From NCBI RefSeq assembly GCF_900142295.1, contig NZ_FSRL01000001.1:1488001-1552000 (forward strand): DNA of 64,000 nucleotides. Direction: 5' to 3'. Below the pieces are notes generated by a model, which saw only the letters and a list, made by a program, of their open reading frames with translations, was not told where the DNA came from and did not search any database. A program made the position numbers and the translations under genes. Position 1 is the first letter of the stretch. Every line of letters starts with the position of its first letter. This DNA comes from Vannielia litorea (lineage in GTDB: Bacteria; Pseudomonadota; Alphaproteobacteria; Rhodobacterales; Rhodobacteraceae). This document shows, piece by piece, positions 26,591-36,897 of the stretch.

Positions 26591-28180
26591 ATGAGCACCA
26601 TCCATCCCGAGCGCCACCACGAGCGCCTTCTCATCATCGACTTCGGCTCCCAGGTGACGCAGCTCATCGCGCGGCGGCTGCGCGAGCTGAAGGTCTATTG
26701 CGAGATCCACCCGTTCAACACCGTGGATGACGCCTTCCTGGCCGAGTTCGCCCCCAAGGCGGTGATCTTTTCGGGCGGGCCCGACTCGGTGACCCGCGCG
26801 GGCTCGCCGCGGCCGCCGGCCTCCGTTTACGAGCTTGGCGTGCCGATCCTGGGCATCTGCTACGGCCAGCAGGCGATGATGGAAGACCTGGGCGGCAAGG
26901 TGCATGGCGGCAAGATCTCGGGCGGCGGCGGCACGGCGGAGTTCGGCCGGGCGCGGGTGACCCCGAGCGAGGCACGGATCGGGCTGCTGGAAGGCTGGTT
27001 TCTCGACGGGCCGGAGCAGGTGTGGATGAGCCACGGCGACCACGTGGCGAGGCTCGCGCCGGGCTTCGAGGTCTATGGAACCTCGCCCAATGCGCCCTAT
27101 GCGATCACCGCCGACCTCGAGCGCCACTTCTATGCCGTGCAGTTCCACCCCGAGGTGCACCACACGCCCAACGGCGCGACGCTCTACCAGAACTTTGTGC
27201 GCCTCGCGGGTTTTGCCGGCGACTGGACGATGGGCGCCTACCGGGAGGAGGCGATTGCCAAGATCCGCGAGCAGGTCGGCGATGCGAAGGTGATCTGCGC
27301 GCTCTCGGGCGGGGTCGATTCCTCCGTTGCGGCCGTGCTGATCCACGAGGCGATCGGCGAGCAGCTGACCTGCGTCTTTGTCGACCACGGGCTGATGCGC
27401 AAGGACGAGGCGCAGGAGGTCGTGGGGATGTTCCGCGAGCATTACAACCTGCCGCTCATCCACGCCGACGAGGCGGAGCTGTTTCTGGGTGAGCTTGACG
27501 GCGTAAGTGACCCGGAAACCAAGAGAAAGATCATCGGCAAGCTCTTCATCGACGTGTTCCAGAAGCACGCCGACGAGATCGAGGGCGTGAAGTTCCTGGC
27601 GCAGGGCACGCTCTATCCGGACGTGATCGAGAGCGTTTCGTTCAGCGGCGGGCCGAGCGTGACGATCAAGAGCCACCACAACGTGGGCGGCCTGCCCGAG
27701 AAGATGGGGCTGAAGCTGGTGGAGCCGCTGCGCGAGCTCTTCAAGGACGAGGTGCGCGCGCTGGGCCGCGAGCTTGGGCTGCCGGCGAGCTTCATCGGGC
27801 GCCACCCCTTCCCCGGCCCGGGCCTTGCGATCCGCTGCCCCGGCGAGATCACGCCCGAGAAGCTGGCGATCCTGCGGGAGGCCGATGCCGTCTACATCGA
27901 CCAGATCCGCAAGCACGGGCTCTACGACGAGATCTGGCAGGCCTTCGTGGCGATCCTGCCGGTGCGCACCGTGGGGGTCATGGGCGACGGTCGGACCTAT
28001 GACTACGCCTGCGCGCTCCGGGCGGTGACCAGCGTCGACGGGATGACGGCGGATTACTACCCCTTCACCCACGAGTTTCTCGGCGAGACCGCCACCCGGA
28101 TCATCAACGAGGTGCCGGGCATCAACCGCGTGACCTACGACATCACCTCCAAGCCTCCCGGCACGATCGAGTGGGAGTGA
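26591..28180 (+). CDS. guaA: GMP synthase (glutamine-hydrolysing)
   Basis: Last step of GMP synthesis from XMP. The 529-residue protein has an N-terminal class I glutaminase (nucleophile in [10 protein letters not shown], His in QFHPEVHH). The ATP-pyrophosphatase domain follows (P-loop [12 protein letters not shown] near residues 237-248), then the dimerisation domain ending in [16 protein letters not shown]. No clear Shine-Dalgarno is visible before the ATG. A GT8 glycosyltransferase gene overlaps its stop by four bases. Confidence 0.97.
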   Translation: MSTIHPERHHERLLIIDFGSQVTQLIARRLRELKVYCEIHPFNTVDDAFLAEFAPKAVIFSGGPDSVTRAGSPRPPASVYELGVPILGICYGQQAMMEDLGGKVHGGKISGGGGTAEFGRARVTPSEARIGLLEGWFLDGPEQVWMSHGDHVARLAPGFEVYGTSPNAPYAITADLERHFYAVQFHPEVHHTPNGATLYQNFVRLAGFAGDWTMGAYREEAIAKIREQVGDAKVICALSGGVDSSVAAVLIHEAIGEQLTCVFVDHGLMRKDEAQEVVGMFREHYNLPLIHADEAELFLGELDGVSDPETKRKIIGKLFIDVFQKHADEIEGVKFLAQGTLYPDVIESVSFSGGPSVTIKSHHNVGGLPEKMGLKLVEPLRELFKDEVRALGRELGLPASFIGRHPFPGPGLAIRCPGEITPEKLAILREADAVYIDQIRKHGLYDEIWQAFVAILPVRTVGVMGDGRTYDYACALRAVTSVDGMTADYYPFTHEFLGETATRIINEVPGINRVTYDITSKPPGTIEWE

Positions 28181-29148
28181 GCGGCGGCACAACCGAGAAC
28201 GCGGCACCGGGCACGGCGCTCAACATCGCCTACATGTGCGATCGCAACTACCTGCCGCTCACCCTTGTCTCGCTTCATTCGCTGTTGCGGCACAGTGCCC
28301 GCCCGATGCGGGTGACGCTGTTTCTCTCCGATGAGGCTCCCGAGGCTGACGGCTGGGTCGGGGATTTGGGTGCGAGGTTTCCGCATGCCGAAGTTTCGTG
28401 GCGGCCCATCGCTCCGCCGGTGGCGCGGGAAGGCTTTGTCAGCAACCTTCCGATGGCGTCCTACCTGCGGCTGCGGCTGCCCGAGTTCTTCGACTGCCGG
28501 ACGATCTACCTCGACGGCGATACGCTCGTTCGCGGCGACGTAGGGGAGTTGCACGATGCGGACCTTGGGCCCTATGCGGTTGCAGGCGTTCGGGATATCG
28601 TTCTCCTGCGGGCCTGGAACCGGCAGCGGCGCCGCCTGCCCTTCGGCCCCAAACCGAATTACACCGACGCCGAAGCGCGACGAATGAAGTCCATCGTTGA
28701 CCTCCAGAACTACATCAATACCGGGGTCATGGTGCTCGGACTCGAGCGTCCGGAGGCGCGCACCGAACTTCAAGCTCTGAACGACCTCGAAGCGGCAATG
28801 GACTTCAAGCAGGCCAACAACACCACCTATGCGGATCAGGACTGGATCAATCACCGCCTTGGACGGCGGAAGAGTTTCCTGCCTTTCGCGTGGAACGTTC
28901 TGGGCACGACCATCCCGCGCACGGTGAAGTATCTGCCGCGGAAATACCGCGCCGAGGTCGCCGCCGCGAGGAAGGCGCCGAAGCTGCTGCATTTTACCTG
29001 GCGGTCAAAGCCGTACCTCCACCCTGCGCCTCCGGATGACCCGGACCAGGCGAACTGGTGGACATGGTTCCATGACGAGCGACGTGCGCTGGAAGAGGTG
29101 GTCGGGCCCGAAGTCGGATCGCAGCTGAAATATGGAGGCGGCGGCTAG
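28177..29148 (+). CDS. GT8-type glycosyltransferase
   Basis: A 323-residue protein related to family 8 glycosyltransferases (lipopolysaccharide glucosyl/galactosyltransferase, glycogenin). It has [23 protein letters not shown] at the N-terminus, the metal/nucleotide-sugar DXD motif in [27 protein letters not shown] and [11 protein letters not shown]. The GTG start overlaps the guaA TGA (GTGA); another in-frame GTG is at 28171. By eye its codon use is less GC-rich than guaA, suggesting later acquisition. Acceptor unknown. Confidence 0.85.
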   Translation: MSGGTTENAAPGTALNIAYMCDRNYLPLTLVSLHSLLRHSARPMRVTLFLSDEAPEADGWVGDLGARFPHAEVSWRPIAPPVAREGFVSNLPMASYLRLRLPEFFDCRTIYLDGDTLVRGDVGELHDADLGPYAVAGVRDIVLLRAWNRQRRRLPFGPKPNYTDAEARRMKSIVDLQNYINTGVMVLGLERPEARTELQALNDLEAAMDFKQANNTTYADQDWINHRLGRRKSFLPFAWNVLGTTIPRTVKYLPRKYRAEVAAARKAPKLLHFTWRSKPYLHPAPPDDPDQANWWTWFHDERRALEEVVGPEVGSQLKYGGGG

Positions 29149-29167
29149 GCGCCACGCGTCCCTCACG

Positions 29168-30757
29168 TCAGCCGCGCTTCTTCAAGATCCGCAGATCATG
29201 GATACCGGGCCTTGCACGCGGGTCTTCGCCGGGCGCGAAGAGCGCGTGTTTCTGGACTTTCTGGGTGCCGGTCACCGGGATCTCCTCGACGAAGAGGATC
29301 CAGCCGGGGGGCTTGTAGTAGGCCAGTTCGGCGAAGGCGGCGTCGAAGATGGCGCGGGCGGTCTCGGGGGTGGCGGGGTGGCCGGGCGCGAGCTTGATGG
29401 CGGCGAGCACCTCCTCCTCGCGGGTTTCGTCGGGGCATGGGACGACCGCCACGTTCGCCACCGCCGGATGGGTGAAGAGCACGTTTTCCACCTCGGCGGC
29501 GGCGATGTTCTCCCCTGCCCTGCGGATGATGTTTTTCTTGCGGTCGACGAACCTTATGACGCCCTCTTCATCCATCGTCACGGTGTCGCCGGTGTGAAAC
29601 CAGCCGCCCGCCCAGGCCTCTTCGGTGGCCTCGGGCTTGTTGAGATAGCCCGAGAAGAAGCCGCGCCGGGGGGTGGCGGCGGAGTGGCGGATGACCATTT
29701 CGCCGGGGGTGCCGCGCGGGCACTCGCGCCCGTCGTCGCCCCAGACCTGCACCTCGAGATCGGCCCGCGCCCGGCCCATGGCGCGGGTGTTCGGGTGGCG
29801 GGGCTCCTCTTCCATCGACAGGATCCGGCACATCTCGGTCATGCCCCAGAGCTCGACCAGCGGGATGCCGAAGCGGGCCTCGAATCCGGTGTGCAGCGCG
29901 GGCTCCACCCCGGCACCGAAGCCGGCCCGAAGCGCGCCCAGCCTCTCCGGCCCGGCAGACTTGTCGGCCATCAGCACCGAGATCACCACGCCGAGGTAAT
30001 GGAACACGGTCGCGCGGGTTTGGGCGCAGTCCTCCCAGAAGCGCGAGCCGGAAAAGCGCGGCGGCTGGATCAGCGTGCCGCCGGCCAGCATCACGCCGAG
30101 AAAGGTCAGCACCCCGGCGTTGACGTGGAAGGCGGGCAGCGGGTTGAAGACCCGGTCCTGCCCTGTCACCGCCATCGCCCCGCGGGGGCGCAGGTAGGAC
30201 GCGCCCATCAACAGCTCGTAGTCATGGCTGAGGATGCAGCCCTTGGGGCGGCCGGTGGTGCCCGAGGTATAGAGCAGGCTCGCCTCCGTTTGGGGCGTGA
30301 CGGGCGCACCGGAGGGGGCGGTTGGCGCGGGCGGAAGGACGAGGGTGCCGGTAAAGAGGCTGAAGAGCGGCGGGGCGCTCATCTCGGCGAGGGCGGCCTC
30401 CGCGAGGGCGGCGTGATCGGGCCCGGCGATGACGAGGGACGCGGCGGAATCGGAGAGCACATAGGCCAGTTCGCCGGGGCGGTAGTCGGGGTTGATCGGC
30501 ACGAAGGAGATGCCGAGGCCGTTCATTGCCAGCTTCAGAACGTAATGCGCGGGGGTGGTGCCGAGGCAGACGGCGATGCGGTGGCCCGCCCCGTAGCCTG
30601 CGGCGGTGAGGGCCGTCCCCGCCGCCTCGACCGCCGTGGCGACGGCCGCGTAGCTGAGCGGCGCCGCGCCCGGGGCCAGCAGGAAATCGCCCTGCGGCGC
30701 GCGGGCGACGGCCTCGCGGAACACCTCGCCGATGGTGCGGCCTTCGATCCCGATCAT
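29168..30757 (-). CDS. AMP-dependent acyl-CoA synthetase/ligase
   Basis: A 529-residue ANL-superfamily enzyme that activates a carboxylic acid to acyl-CoA through an acyl-adenylate. Motifs in order: LLYTSGTTGRPKGCILSHD (P-loop), VELWGMTEM, GWFHTGD, RKKNIIRRAGENIAAAEVE and the C-terminal catalytic lysine in GTQKVQK. It resembles the crotonobetaine/carnitine-CoA ligase branch, but substrate cannot be fixed. The real start is taken at 30757 (GGGAGGA upstream). It is divergent from a small ABM-type gene. Confidence 0.9.
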   Translation of the reverse strand: MIGIEGRTIGEVFREAVARAPQGDFLLAPGAAPLSYAAVATAVEAAGTALTAAGYGAGHRIAVCLGTTPAHYVLKLAMNGLGISFVPINPDYRPGELAYVLSDSAASLVIAGPDHAALAEAALAEMSAPPLFSLFTGTLVLPPAPTAPSGAPVTPQTEASLLYTSGTTGRPKGCILSHDYELLMGASYLRPRGAMAVTGQDRVFNPLPAFHVNAGVLTFLGVMLAGGTLIQPPRFSGSRFWEDCAQTRATVFHYLGVVISVLMADKSAGPERLGALRAGFGAGVEPALHTGFEARFGIPLVELWGMTEMCRILSMEEEPRHPNTRAMGRARADLEVQVWGDDGRECPRGTPGEMVIRHSAATPRRGFFSGYLNKPEATEEAWAGGWFHTGDTVTMDEEGVIRFVDRKKNIIRRAGENIAAAEVENVLFTHPAVANVAVVPCPDETREEEVLAAIKLAPGHPATPETARAIFDAAFAELAYYKPPGWILFVEEIPVTGTQKVQKHALFAPGEDPRARPGIHDLRILKKRG

Positions 30758-30934
30758 CTGTCGTCCTCCCTCGCGGCAAACCTGCCCCGATCCGGGCGCC
30801 GCCACAACGGTGTGATGGCGGAAATCGGGCCGCTCCTGCCCCGGCCGGCGCAAATTGCATGACGGGCGCACATGGGGTTGACCTTGCCGCCACGCCGCCG
30901 CACCTTCCGCCCGTCGCAGCCGGGAGGAATGAGC

Positions 30935-31219
30935 ATGGGACAGATCCGCGTCGAGGGCCGCCTCATCTGCGAGACCGAGGCGCAGGCCGAGATCGCCCGC
31001 ACCCACCTGCCCGAGCATATCCGCCTGAGCCGCGCCGAGCCGGGCAACCTGCGGTTCGACATCACCCAGGGCGATGATCCGCTGGTCTGGCACCTGAGCG
31101 AGGCCTTCGAGAGCGCAGAGGCCTTTGCCGCGCACCAGGCCCGCACCAAGGACAGCACCTGGGGCGAGGTCTCGGCCGGGATCATCCGCGATTTCACCGT
31201 GACCGAGGACGAGGCGTGA
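30935..31219 (+). CDS. ABM-fold monooxygenase-like small protein
   Basis: A 94-residue single-domain protein resembling the antibiotic biosynthesis monooxygenase (YgiN-like) ferredoxin fold: IRVEGRLICETEAQAEIA, HIRLSRAEPGNLRFDI, WHLSEAFESAEAFAAHQ. Relatives oxidise quinols or degrade haem, but the reaction here is unknown. The ATG at 30935 is 6 bases after GGAGGA. Its stop overlaps the GTG of the next gene. Confidence 0.72.
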   Translation: MGQIRVEGRLICETEAQAEIARTHLPEHIRLSRAEPGNLRFDITQGDDPLVWHLSEAFESAEAFAAHQARTKDSTWGEVSAGIIRDFTVTEDEA

Positions 31220-32139
31220 GCCAATCGCCTGCGCCGGGCGAGATTGCGCCCGCCGGCGTGAACGCGCGGCCGCGCACGCCCGAGCGCCACGCCGTGCTGC
31301 CGGCGATGCTGTGGATGCTGGGGGCCATTGCTTCCTTTGCGATCATGGCGGTCGCCGGGCGCACGGCCTCGGGCGAGCTCGATACCTTCGAGATCATGAC
31401 CTACCGCAGTTTCGTGGGCATCTTCATCGTGGTGGCCGTGGGGCTTGCCACGGGCCGGATGGGCCAGGTGACGACGCGCCAGCTGCATCTGCATTTCGCC
31501 CGCAACCTGTTTCACTTCGCCGGGCAGAACCTTTGGTTCTTCGCCATCGCAATGGCGCCGCTGGCGCAGGTCATCTCGATCGAGTTCACCTCGCCGATCT
31601 GGGTGATCCTGCTGGCGGCGCTGTTTCTCGGCGAGCGGTTCACGGTGATGAAGCTGGTCACGGCGCTGATGGGCTTTGCCGGCGTGCTGATCGTGGCGCG
31701 GCCGGATTTTGCCAACCTCGACCCGGGCCTGACGGCGGCAGCGGCGGCGGCGGTGGGCTTTGCCCTGACGGCCGTCTTCACCAAGATCCTGACCCGCCAG
31801 GCGAGCGTGCTGTGCATCCTCTTCTACATCACCACGATGCAGGCGGTCTTCGGGCTGATCTGCGGGTTCTGGGATGGCGAGATGGCCTGGCCCTCGTCCG
31901 AGCTCCTGCCCTTCGTGGGGCTCATCGGGGTGGCCGGGCTGACGGCGCACTCCTGCCTCACCCGCGCGCTCTCTCTGGCGCCGGCCTCGATCGTGATGCC
32001 GATGGACTTTTTGCGGCTGCCGCTGCTGGCCTTCGTCGGCATGGCCTTCTACGACGAGTCGCTCGACCTCTGGGTGGTGCTGGGGGCCGCGCTGATCCTG
32101 GCGGGCAACTTCATCAACCTGCGCGCGAACGCCAGATAG
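31216..32139 (+). CDS. EamA/DMT family transporter
   Basis: A 307-residue inner-membrane protein with ten predicted helices arranged as two EamA repeats, e.g. MLWMLGAIASFAIMAVAGR, FARNLFHFAGQNLWFFAIAMAPLAQVISIEF and LWVVLGAALILAGNFINLRA. Family members export amino acids or other metabolites; the substrate is unknown. The GTG start overlaps the previous stop, so it is co-translated with the ABM-type gene. Confidence 0.88.
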   Translation: MSQSPAPGEIAPAGVNARPRTPERHAVLPAMLWMLGAIASFAIMAVAGRTASGELDTFEIMTYRSFVGIFIVVAVGLATGRMGQVTTRQLHLHFARNLFHFAGQNLWFFAIAMAPLAQVISIEFTSPIWVILLAALFLGERFTVMKLVTALMGFAGVLIVARPDFANLDPGLTAAAAAAVGFALTAVFTKILTRQASVLCILFYITTMQAVFGLICGFWDGEMAWPSSELLPFVGLIGVAGLTAHSCLTRALSLAPASIVMPMDFLRLPLLAFVGMAFYDESLDLWVVLGAALILAGNFINLRANAR

Positions 32140-32299
32140 GGGTTTCCGCTGCGGCAAGAGGGCGGCGGGAGGGTAAATTTGCGACTTTCGCGCCACCAGA
32201 GCCGGGATTTGCGCTCTGACGCAGGGTAACAAATTGACGACAAATCACGGCCTGCTCACAGTTGCTTCAAATCTGAGATACTTCGGGGAGGAGACCGAG

Positions 32300-33421
32300 A
32301 TGAAGACCACCACCGGCGCAGCCGCCGCCCTTCTTGCCACCACCACTCTGGCCCATGCGGGCGGGATCGAACGGGCGAACCAGTCCGTCGGGTTCCTCTT
32401 CGAGCAGGGAGGCTATACCGAGTTCTCGATCAGCCGGGTTAGCCCGAAGGTTTCGGGTGAAGTCGTCGCCGGCGCCCCGGGCCCCTTCGCAGGTGCCGCC
32501 GGAGCGGGAAGCGGTGACATGACAGGCGGCTATACCAGCGTTGGTCTTGCGGTGAAGTGGGACATGAGCGAGCGCCTGTCGTTCGGCATCCAGTACGAGC
32601 AGCCCTATGGGGCCGATGTCAGCTATGCGATGGGTACCGGCTACCCGTACGCAGGGTCAAATGCAGACCTGAACGTGGACGAGATCAAGGTTCTTGCGAA
32701 GTACAAACTCGACGAGAACTGGTCGGTTTATGGTGGTCTGAGGTTCCAAAACGTGGGCGGCAACGTTGATGTCGTCGTGCCTGCGCTGAGCTTGGACTAC
32801 TCACTATCGGTGGAACGCAGCACTGAGCTCGGGTACCTCGTTGGTGTGGCCTACGAGAAGCCCGAAATCGCCATGCGGATCGCTCTGACTTACAACTCGG
32901 CGATTACCCACAAGTTTAACGCCACCGAATTCGGCGGAGCCAGCACCGAATTCGAAACCGAATTCCCCCAATCTATCAATCTGGAGGCGCAGTCCGGGAT
33001 CGCCGAAGGCACCTTGGTGCTGGCCTCTATCCGTTGGGTAAACTGGTCGGCGTTCGACATCTCGCCAACGGCCTATGGCAGCTTGCCCGGTAACCCCTCG
33101 CTGGTTGACTATGAAAACGACGTGATCACCTACACGGTCGGTGTTGCCCGTCGTTTCACCGACAACTTCGCGGGCATTGCAACGATCAGCTACGAGAAGT
33201 CCGAAGGCGGCTTCGTGGGTAACCTCGGCCCGACCGACGGTCGCACGTCGATCGGTTTGGCTGGCCGCTACGATGTTGGCAATGCCACTATCACCGGTGG
33301 TGTCAACTACAGCTGGCTCGGCGACGCCGAGACGGAAGCGCCTGTTTTTGGCGGCACCCTGTCGGAGTTCAAGGACAACACCGCGCTCGCCGTCGGTCTG
33401 CGCATCGGATACCACTTCTGA
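32300..33421 (+). CDS. FadL-type outer membrane transport protein
   Basis: A 373-residue outer-membrane beta-barrel of the FadL/TodX hydrophobic-compound transporter family. It has a signal peptide (residues 1-20, ending LAHA) followed by GGIERANQSVGFLFEQGGYTE. Alternating strands such as YLVGVAYEKPEIAMRIALTYNS lead to a C-terminal LAVGLRIGYHF with terminal Phe, as needed for BAM recognition. It probably imports fatty acids or hydrocarbons. A clear terminator follows. The coding region is visibly less GC-rich than its neighbours. Confidence 0.88.
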   Translation: MKTTTGAAAALLATTTLAHAGGIERANQSVGFLFEQGGYTEFSISRVSPKVSGEVVAGAPGPFAGAAGAGSGDMTGGYTSVGLAVKWDMSERLSFGIQYEQPYGADVSYAMGTGYPYAGSNADLNVDEIKVLAKYKLDENWSVYGGLRFQNVGGNVDVVVPALSLDYSLSVERSTELGYLVGVAYEKPEIAMRIALTYNSAITHKFNATEFGGASTEFETEFPQSINLEAQSGIAEGTLVLASIRWVNWSAFDISPTAYGSLPGNPSLVDYENDVITYTVGVARRFTDNFAGIATISYEKSEGGFVGNLGPTDGRTSIGLAGRYDVGNATITGGVNYSWLGDAETEAPVFGGTLSEFKDNTALAVGLRIGYHF

Positions 33422-33452
33422 CCGCCAGGCGCGGAACAGAGGGACAGGGGGA

Positions 33453-33485
33453 GGCCTCGGCGGGTGCCGGGGCCTTCTTCGTTTT
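33453..33485 (+). terminator. Rho-independent terminator after the FadL-type gene
   Basis: GGCCTCGGC (33453-33461) pairs with GCCGGGGCC (33466-33474), one T-G wobble, loop GGGT, followed by TTCTTCGTTTT. The best canonical terminator in the window. Confidence 0.85.
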
Positions 33486-33536
33486 GGAGCAGGTTCCGGG
33501 TCGCGGCGGGGTGCGGGGCGGGGTAGATCGGGGGGC

Positions 33537-34451
33537 ATGAGCCAATCGACCGACATTCCTGCCCGCGCCTGGGGCGAGTTGCTGCTTCTGGGCGGGATCT
33601 GGGGCGCCTCCTTCCTGTCGGTCGCGGTGGCCCTGCGGGAGGTCTCGGTGCTTTCGACCGTGTGCCACCGGGTCGGCTGGGCTGCGTTGGTGCTCTGGCT
33701 GGTGGTCTGGCTGCGCGGCGAGGCGGTGCCGCGGGGCTGGCGGGTCTGGGGCATCCTTGCGGTCATGGGGCTCTTGAACAACGTGCTGCCCTTCACCCTG
33801 CTCTCCTGGGGCCAGCTCAGCATCGAGAGTGGCCTCACCTCGATTCTCAACGCCTTCACCGCCGTGGCGGGCGTGCTGGTGGCGGCGATGGTCTTTGCCG
33901 ACGAGCGGCTCACGGCGCGGCGGCTCACCGGTGTGCTGCTGGGCTTTGCCGGGGTGGCGATCACGGTGGGGCCGGCGGTGCTGCAGGGGCTGTCGCTGCG
34001 CTCTCTGGCGCAGATCGCGGTGATCGGGGCGACGCTCTGCTACGCCTTCGCCGGGGCCTGGGCGCGGGCGCGGCTCAGGGGGCTTTCGCCGGTGGCGGCC
34101 TCGGCGGGGATGCTCACCTGCGCGGCGCTCATCCTGATTCCGCTCACCCTGGTGGTGGAGGGTGGCATCGACATGCCCACCAGCCTTCAGGGGGCCGCGG
34201 CGCTGGGCTATATCGCGGTGATCGCCACCGCCATCGCTTACCTGCTCTACTACCGGGTGCTGGCCATGGCGGGCTCGGGCAACCTGATGCTGGTGACGCT
34301 GCTGGTGGCCCCCGTGGCCATCCTGCTTGGGGCCGTGGTGCTGGGCGAGACCCTGACGCCGCGGGCCTATGCAGGCTTTGCCCTGCTGGCCGCCGGGCTC
34401 GTGGTGCTCGACGGGCGCATCTGGCGCCGCCTGCGGGGCGTGCCTGCCTGA
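33537..34451 (+). CDS. EamA/DMT family transporter
   Basis: A 304-residue, ten-helix inner-membrane transporter of the drug/metabolite superfamily. It is unrelated in detail to the one at 31216. Landmarks: WGELLLLGGIWGASFLSVAVAL, FTLLSWGQLSIESGLTSILNAFTAV, VFADERLTARRLTGVLLGFAGV and VAPVAILLGAVVLGETLTPRAY. Substrate unknown. The start was set at 33537 because the open frame further upstream belongs to the FadL-type gene region. Confidence 0.88.
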   Translation: MSQSTDIPARAWGELLLLGGIWGASFLSVAVALREVSVLSTVCHRVGWAALVLWLVVWLRGEAVPRGWRVWGILAVMGLLNNVLPFTLLSWGQLSIESGLTSILNAFTAVAGVLVAAMVFADERLTARRLTGVLLGFAGVAITVGPAVLQGLSLRSLAQIAVIGATLCYAFAGAWARARLRGLSPVAASAGMLTCAALILIPLTLVVEGGIDMPTSLQGAAALGYIAVIATAIAYLLYYRVLAMAGSGNLMLVTLLVAPVAILLGAVVLGETLTPRAYAGFALLAAGLVVLDGRIWRRLRGVPA

Positions 34452-34510
34452 TTCTGCTAGACCACCACCGCCCACCCGCGTTACCCCTCCGCGGACGAAT
34501 GAGGGATGCC

Positions 34511-35377
34511 ATGATCTACGCCGATGCCGCCGAATGGACCGCCGCCGAGAAGAAGCGCGTGCTGCTCTTCGGCATGTCGGGCCTCGGCAAGACCCACCTC
34601 AGCCAGCTTCTGCGCGACAGCGGCCAGTGGTTTCACTACTCGATAGATTACCGCATCGGCACCCGCTACATGGGCGAGCGGATCGCCGACAACGCCAAGC
34701 GCGAGGCGATGAAGGTGCCGTTCCTGCGCGAGCTTCTGATGACCGACAGCATCTTCATCGGCTCCAACATCACCTTCAACAATCTCTCGCCGGTCTCGAC
34801 CTATCTCGGCAAGCCGGGCAGCGCGGCCAAGGGCGGGATGGCGATGGAGGAGTACCGCAAGCGCCAGGGCCAGTTCCGCGACGCCGAAGAGAAGGCGCTG
34901 ATGGACACGGGCTACTTCATCGAACGCGCCGAGGCGCTCTACGGCTACCCGCATTTCATCTGCGACACCGGCGGGTCGATCTGCGAGTGGGTGGACCCGG
35001 AGGACCGGGCCGATCCGCTGCTGAGCGAAGTCAGCCGCCAATGCCTGATGGTCTGGATCGAGGGCAGCGAGGCGCATACCGCCGAGCTGATCCGCCGCTT
35101 CGACAAGGCGCCCAAGCCGATGAGCTACCGGCCCGACTTCCTGGAGCGGGTCTGGGGGGAATACCTGAACGAAAACAACCTCAAGGAGGCTGACGTTGAT
35201 CCGGATGCCTTCATCCGCTTCACCTATGCCAGGGCGCTCGCCCACCGCCAGCCGCTCTACGAGGCCATGGCCCGCAACTGGGGCGTCAGCATCACCGCCG
35301 ACGAGGCCAAGGCCGTGGCCTCCGAGGCCGACTTCAACGCGCTCATCGCCCGCGCCCTTGAGCGGCGGACCGGGTAG
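34511..35377 (+). CDS. P-loop ATPase-like protein of unknown role
   Basis: A 288-residue soluble protein with a Walker A motif (LLFGMSGLGKTHLSQLL, residues about 18-34). SIDYRIGTRYMGERIADN follows, then FICDTGGSICEWVD, where a Walker-B-like acid may sit. It is labelled ATPase in related genomes, but no reaction is known to me. It could be a small-molecule or protein kinase. It lies in a same-strand run with ridA and metA. Confidence 0.75.
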   Translation: MIYADAAEWTAAEKKRVLLFGMSGLGKTHLSQLLRDSGQWFHYSIDYRIGTRYMGERIADNAKREAMKVPFLRELLMTDSIFIGSNITFNNLSPVSTYLGKPGSAAKGGMAMEEYRKRQGQFRDAEEKALMDTGYFIERAEALYGYPHFICDTGGSICEWVDPEDRADPLLSEVSRQCLMVWIEGSEAHTAELIRRFDKAPKPMSYRPDFLERVWGEYLNENNLKEADVDPDAFIRFTYARALAHRQPLYEAMARNWGVSITADEAKAVASEADFNALIARALERRTG

Positions 35378-35438
35378 ACGAGGCCGGCACCGGCCAACCG
35401 GCGCAGGTCGCGCCGCCCCTCAGAAGGAGACATCCAGG

Positions 35439-35831
35439 ATGCGGCAGCTCATTTCGAACGGAAACCCGATGGAAGAGATCGTGGGCTTCAGCCGCGCGGT
35501 GCGCGTCGGGCCCTATATCTCGGTAGGCGGCACCGCCCCCGTCGATGCCGAGGGCAAGACCGTGGGCCCTGGCGATGTCTTTGCCCAGACCACCCGATGC
35601 TTCGAGATCATCAAGGCGGCGTTGGAGCAGGCGGGATCGGGGCTTCACGACATCGTCCGGACGCGGGTGATCCTCACCGATATCGAGACTTGGCGGGAGG
35701 CGATCGAGGCGCGCAAGGCCTTTTGCCTCGAGGCCCGGCCGGTTGACACGATCATGGCGGTGACGCGCTTCGTAAACCCCGAGTGGCTCGTGGAGATCGA
35801 GGTTGATGCCGTCGTCGCCGAGGCCGTATAG
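35439..35831 (+). CDS. RidA family protein
   Basis: A 130-residue YjgF/YER057c/UK114-fold protein, starting MRQLISNGNPMEEIVGFSRAVRVGPYISVGGTAPVD and including EQAGSGLHDIVRTRVILTDI with the conserved arginine used to bind carboxylates. RidA hydrolyses reactive enamine/imine intermediates made by PLP enzymes. AAGGAG lies upstream of the ATG. Confidence 0.87.
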   Translation: MRQLISNGNPMEEIVGFSRAVRVGPYISVGGTAPVDAEGKTVGPGDVFAQTTRCFEIIKAALEQAGSGLHDIVRTRVILTDIETWREAIEARKAFCLEARPVDTIMAVTRFVNPEWLVEIEVDAVVAEAV

Positions 35832-35834
35832 CGC

Positions 35835-35864
35835 TTGACCTGAGCCGCCAGGCCGCCAGATAGA
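35835..35864 (+). promoter_or_regulatory. Candidate promoter of metA
   Basis: TTGACC (35835-35840) and GATAGA (35859-35864) are 18 bases apart, ending 36 bp before the metA ATG. There is too little space for, and no sequence resembling, a SAM riboswitch. Confidence 0.35.
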
Positions 35865-35900
35865 GACCATCCTTTCCAGACACTTCCGGGACCAAAGACA

Positions 35901-36833
35901 ATGCCCATCACCCTGCCCTCCGACCTTCCTGCCTATGCCGTGCTCGAGCGCGAGGGCGTGATGGTCATGGGCGAGGGCCGGGCCGAGCATCAGGACATCC
36001 GGCCCATCCGCATCGGGCTGCTCAACCTGATGCCCAAGAAGATCCAGACCGAGACCCAGTTTGCCCGGCTGATCGGCGCGACGCCGCTGCAGATCGACTT
36101 TCAGCTGATCCGGATGAGCGAGCACGAGACCAGGAACACCGCCGCCGAGCACATGGAGGCCTTCTACCGGCCGTTCACGGAGGTGGAGGCCAGCGGCGAG
36201 AAGTTCGACGGGCTCATCATCACCGGCGCGCCGATCGAGCACCTGCCCTTCGAGGAGGTGACCTACTGGCCCGAGTTGCAGCGGGTGATGGACTGGACCC
36301 AGAGCCACGTGCACTCGACCTTCGGCGTCTGCTGGGGCGGGATGGCGATGATCAACCATTTCCACGGCGTGCCGAAGCACCTGCTGGAGCAGAAGCTCTT
36401 CGGGTGCCTGCGCCACCAGAACCTTGCCCCCGCCTCGCCCTACTTGCGCGGCTTCTCCGATGACGTGCTGATCCCGGTCAGCCGCTGGACCGAGATGAAG
36501 GCAGGTGAGGTGGAGGCCGCGGGGCTGAACATCCTGATTGGCTCCGACGAGGCCGGGCCCTGCCTGGTGGAAGACACCGCGCATCGGGCGCTCTACATCT
36601 TCAACCACTTCGAATACGACAGCGGCACGCTGAAGGAAGAGTACGACCGCGACGTGGCCGCGGGGACGCCGATCAACGTGCCGGTGAACTACTACCCCGA
36701 TGACGACCCGACGCAGAAGCCGCAGAACCGCTGGCGCTCCCATGCCCACCTGCTCTACGGCAACTGGATCAACGAGATCTACCAGTCGACGCCCTTCGAG
36801 CTGGAGAAGATCGGCACCGATCCGACGCCGTGA
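35901..36833 (+). CDS. metAA: Homoserine O-acetyltransferase (MetA family)
   Basis: First committed step of methionine synthesis. The 310-residue class-I glutaminase-like protein has Cys144 in [10 protein letters not shown] and His236/Glu238 in NHFEYD, the catalytic set of MetA. Around residues 109-114 it reads GAPIEH. A glutamate at this place, instead of glycine in E. coli MetA, is known to specify acetyl-CoA rather than succinyl-CoA, so I infer the acetyltransferase form. Confidence 0.92.
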   Translation: MPITLPSDLPAYAVLEREGVMVMGEGRAEHQDIRPIRIGLLNLMPKKIQTETQFARLIGATPLQIDFQLIRMSEHETRNTAAEHMEAFYRPFTEVEASGEKFDGLIITGAPIEHLPFEEVTYWPELQRVMDWTQSHVHSTFGVCWGGMAMINHFHGVPKHLLEQKLFGCLRHQNLAPASPYLRGFSDDVLIPVSRWTEMKAGEVEAAGLNILIGSDEAGPCLVEDTAHRALYIFNHFEYDSGTLKEEYDRDVAAGTPINVPVNYYPDDDPTQKPQNRWRSHAHLLYGNWINEIYQSTPFELEKIGTDPTP

Positions 36834-36897
36834 TGAAACCATCCCGTGCCGCCCCGCGTAACCTCCGGGTAGAGCAAGCATGCGGGAGCGCTCCGGA

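Noticed and set aside
35832..35900. SAM riboswitch upstream of metA
   Set aside because: Common in alphaproteobacteria (SAM-II), but the 69-bp leader lacks the conserved core and is better explained by a plain promoter.
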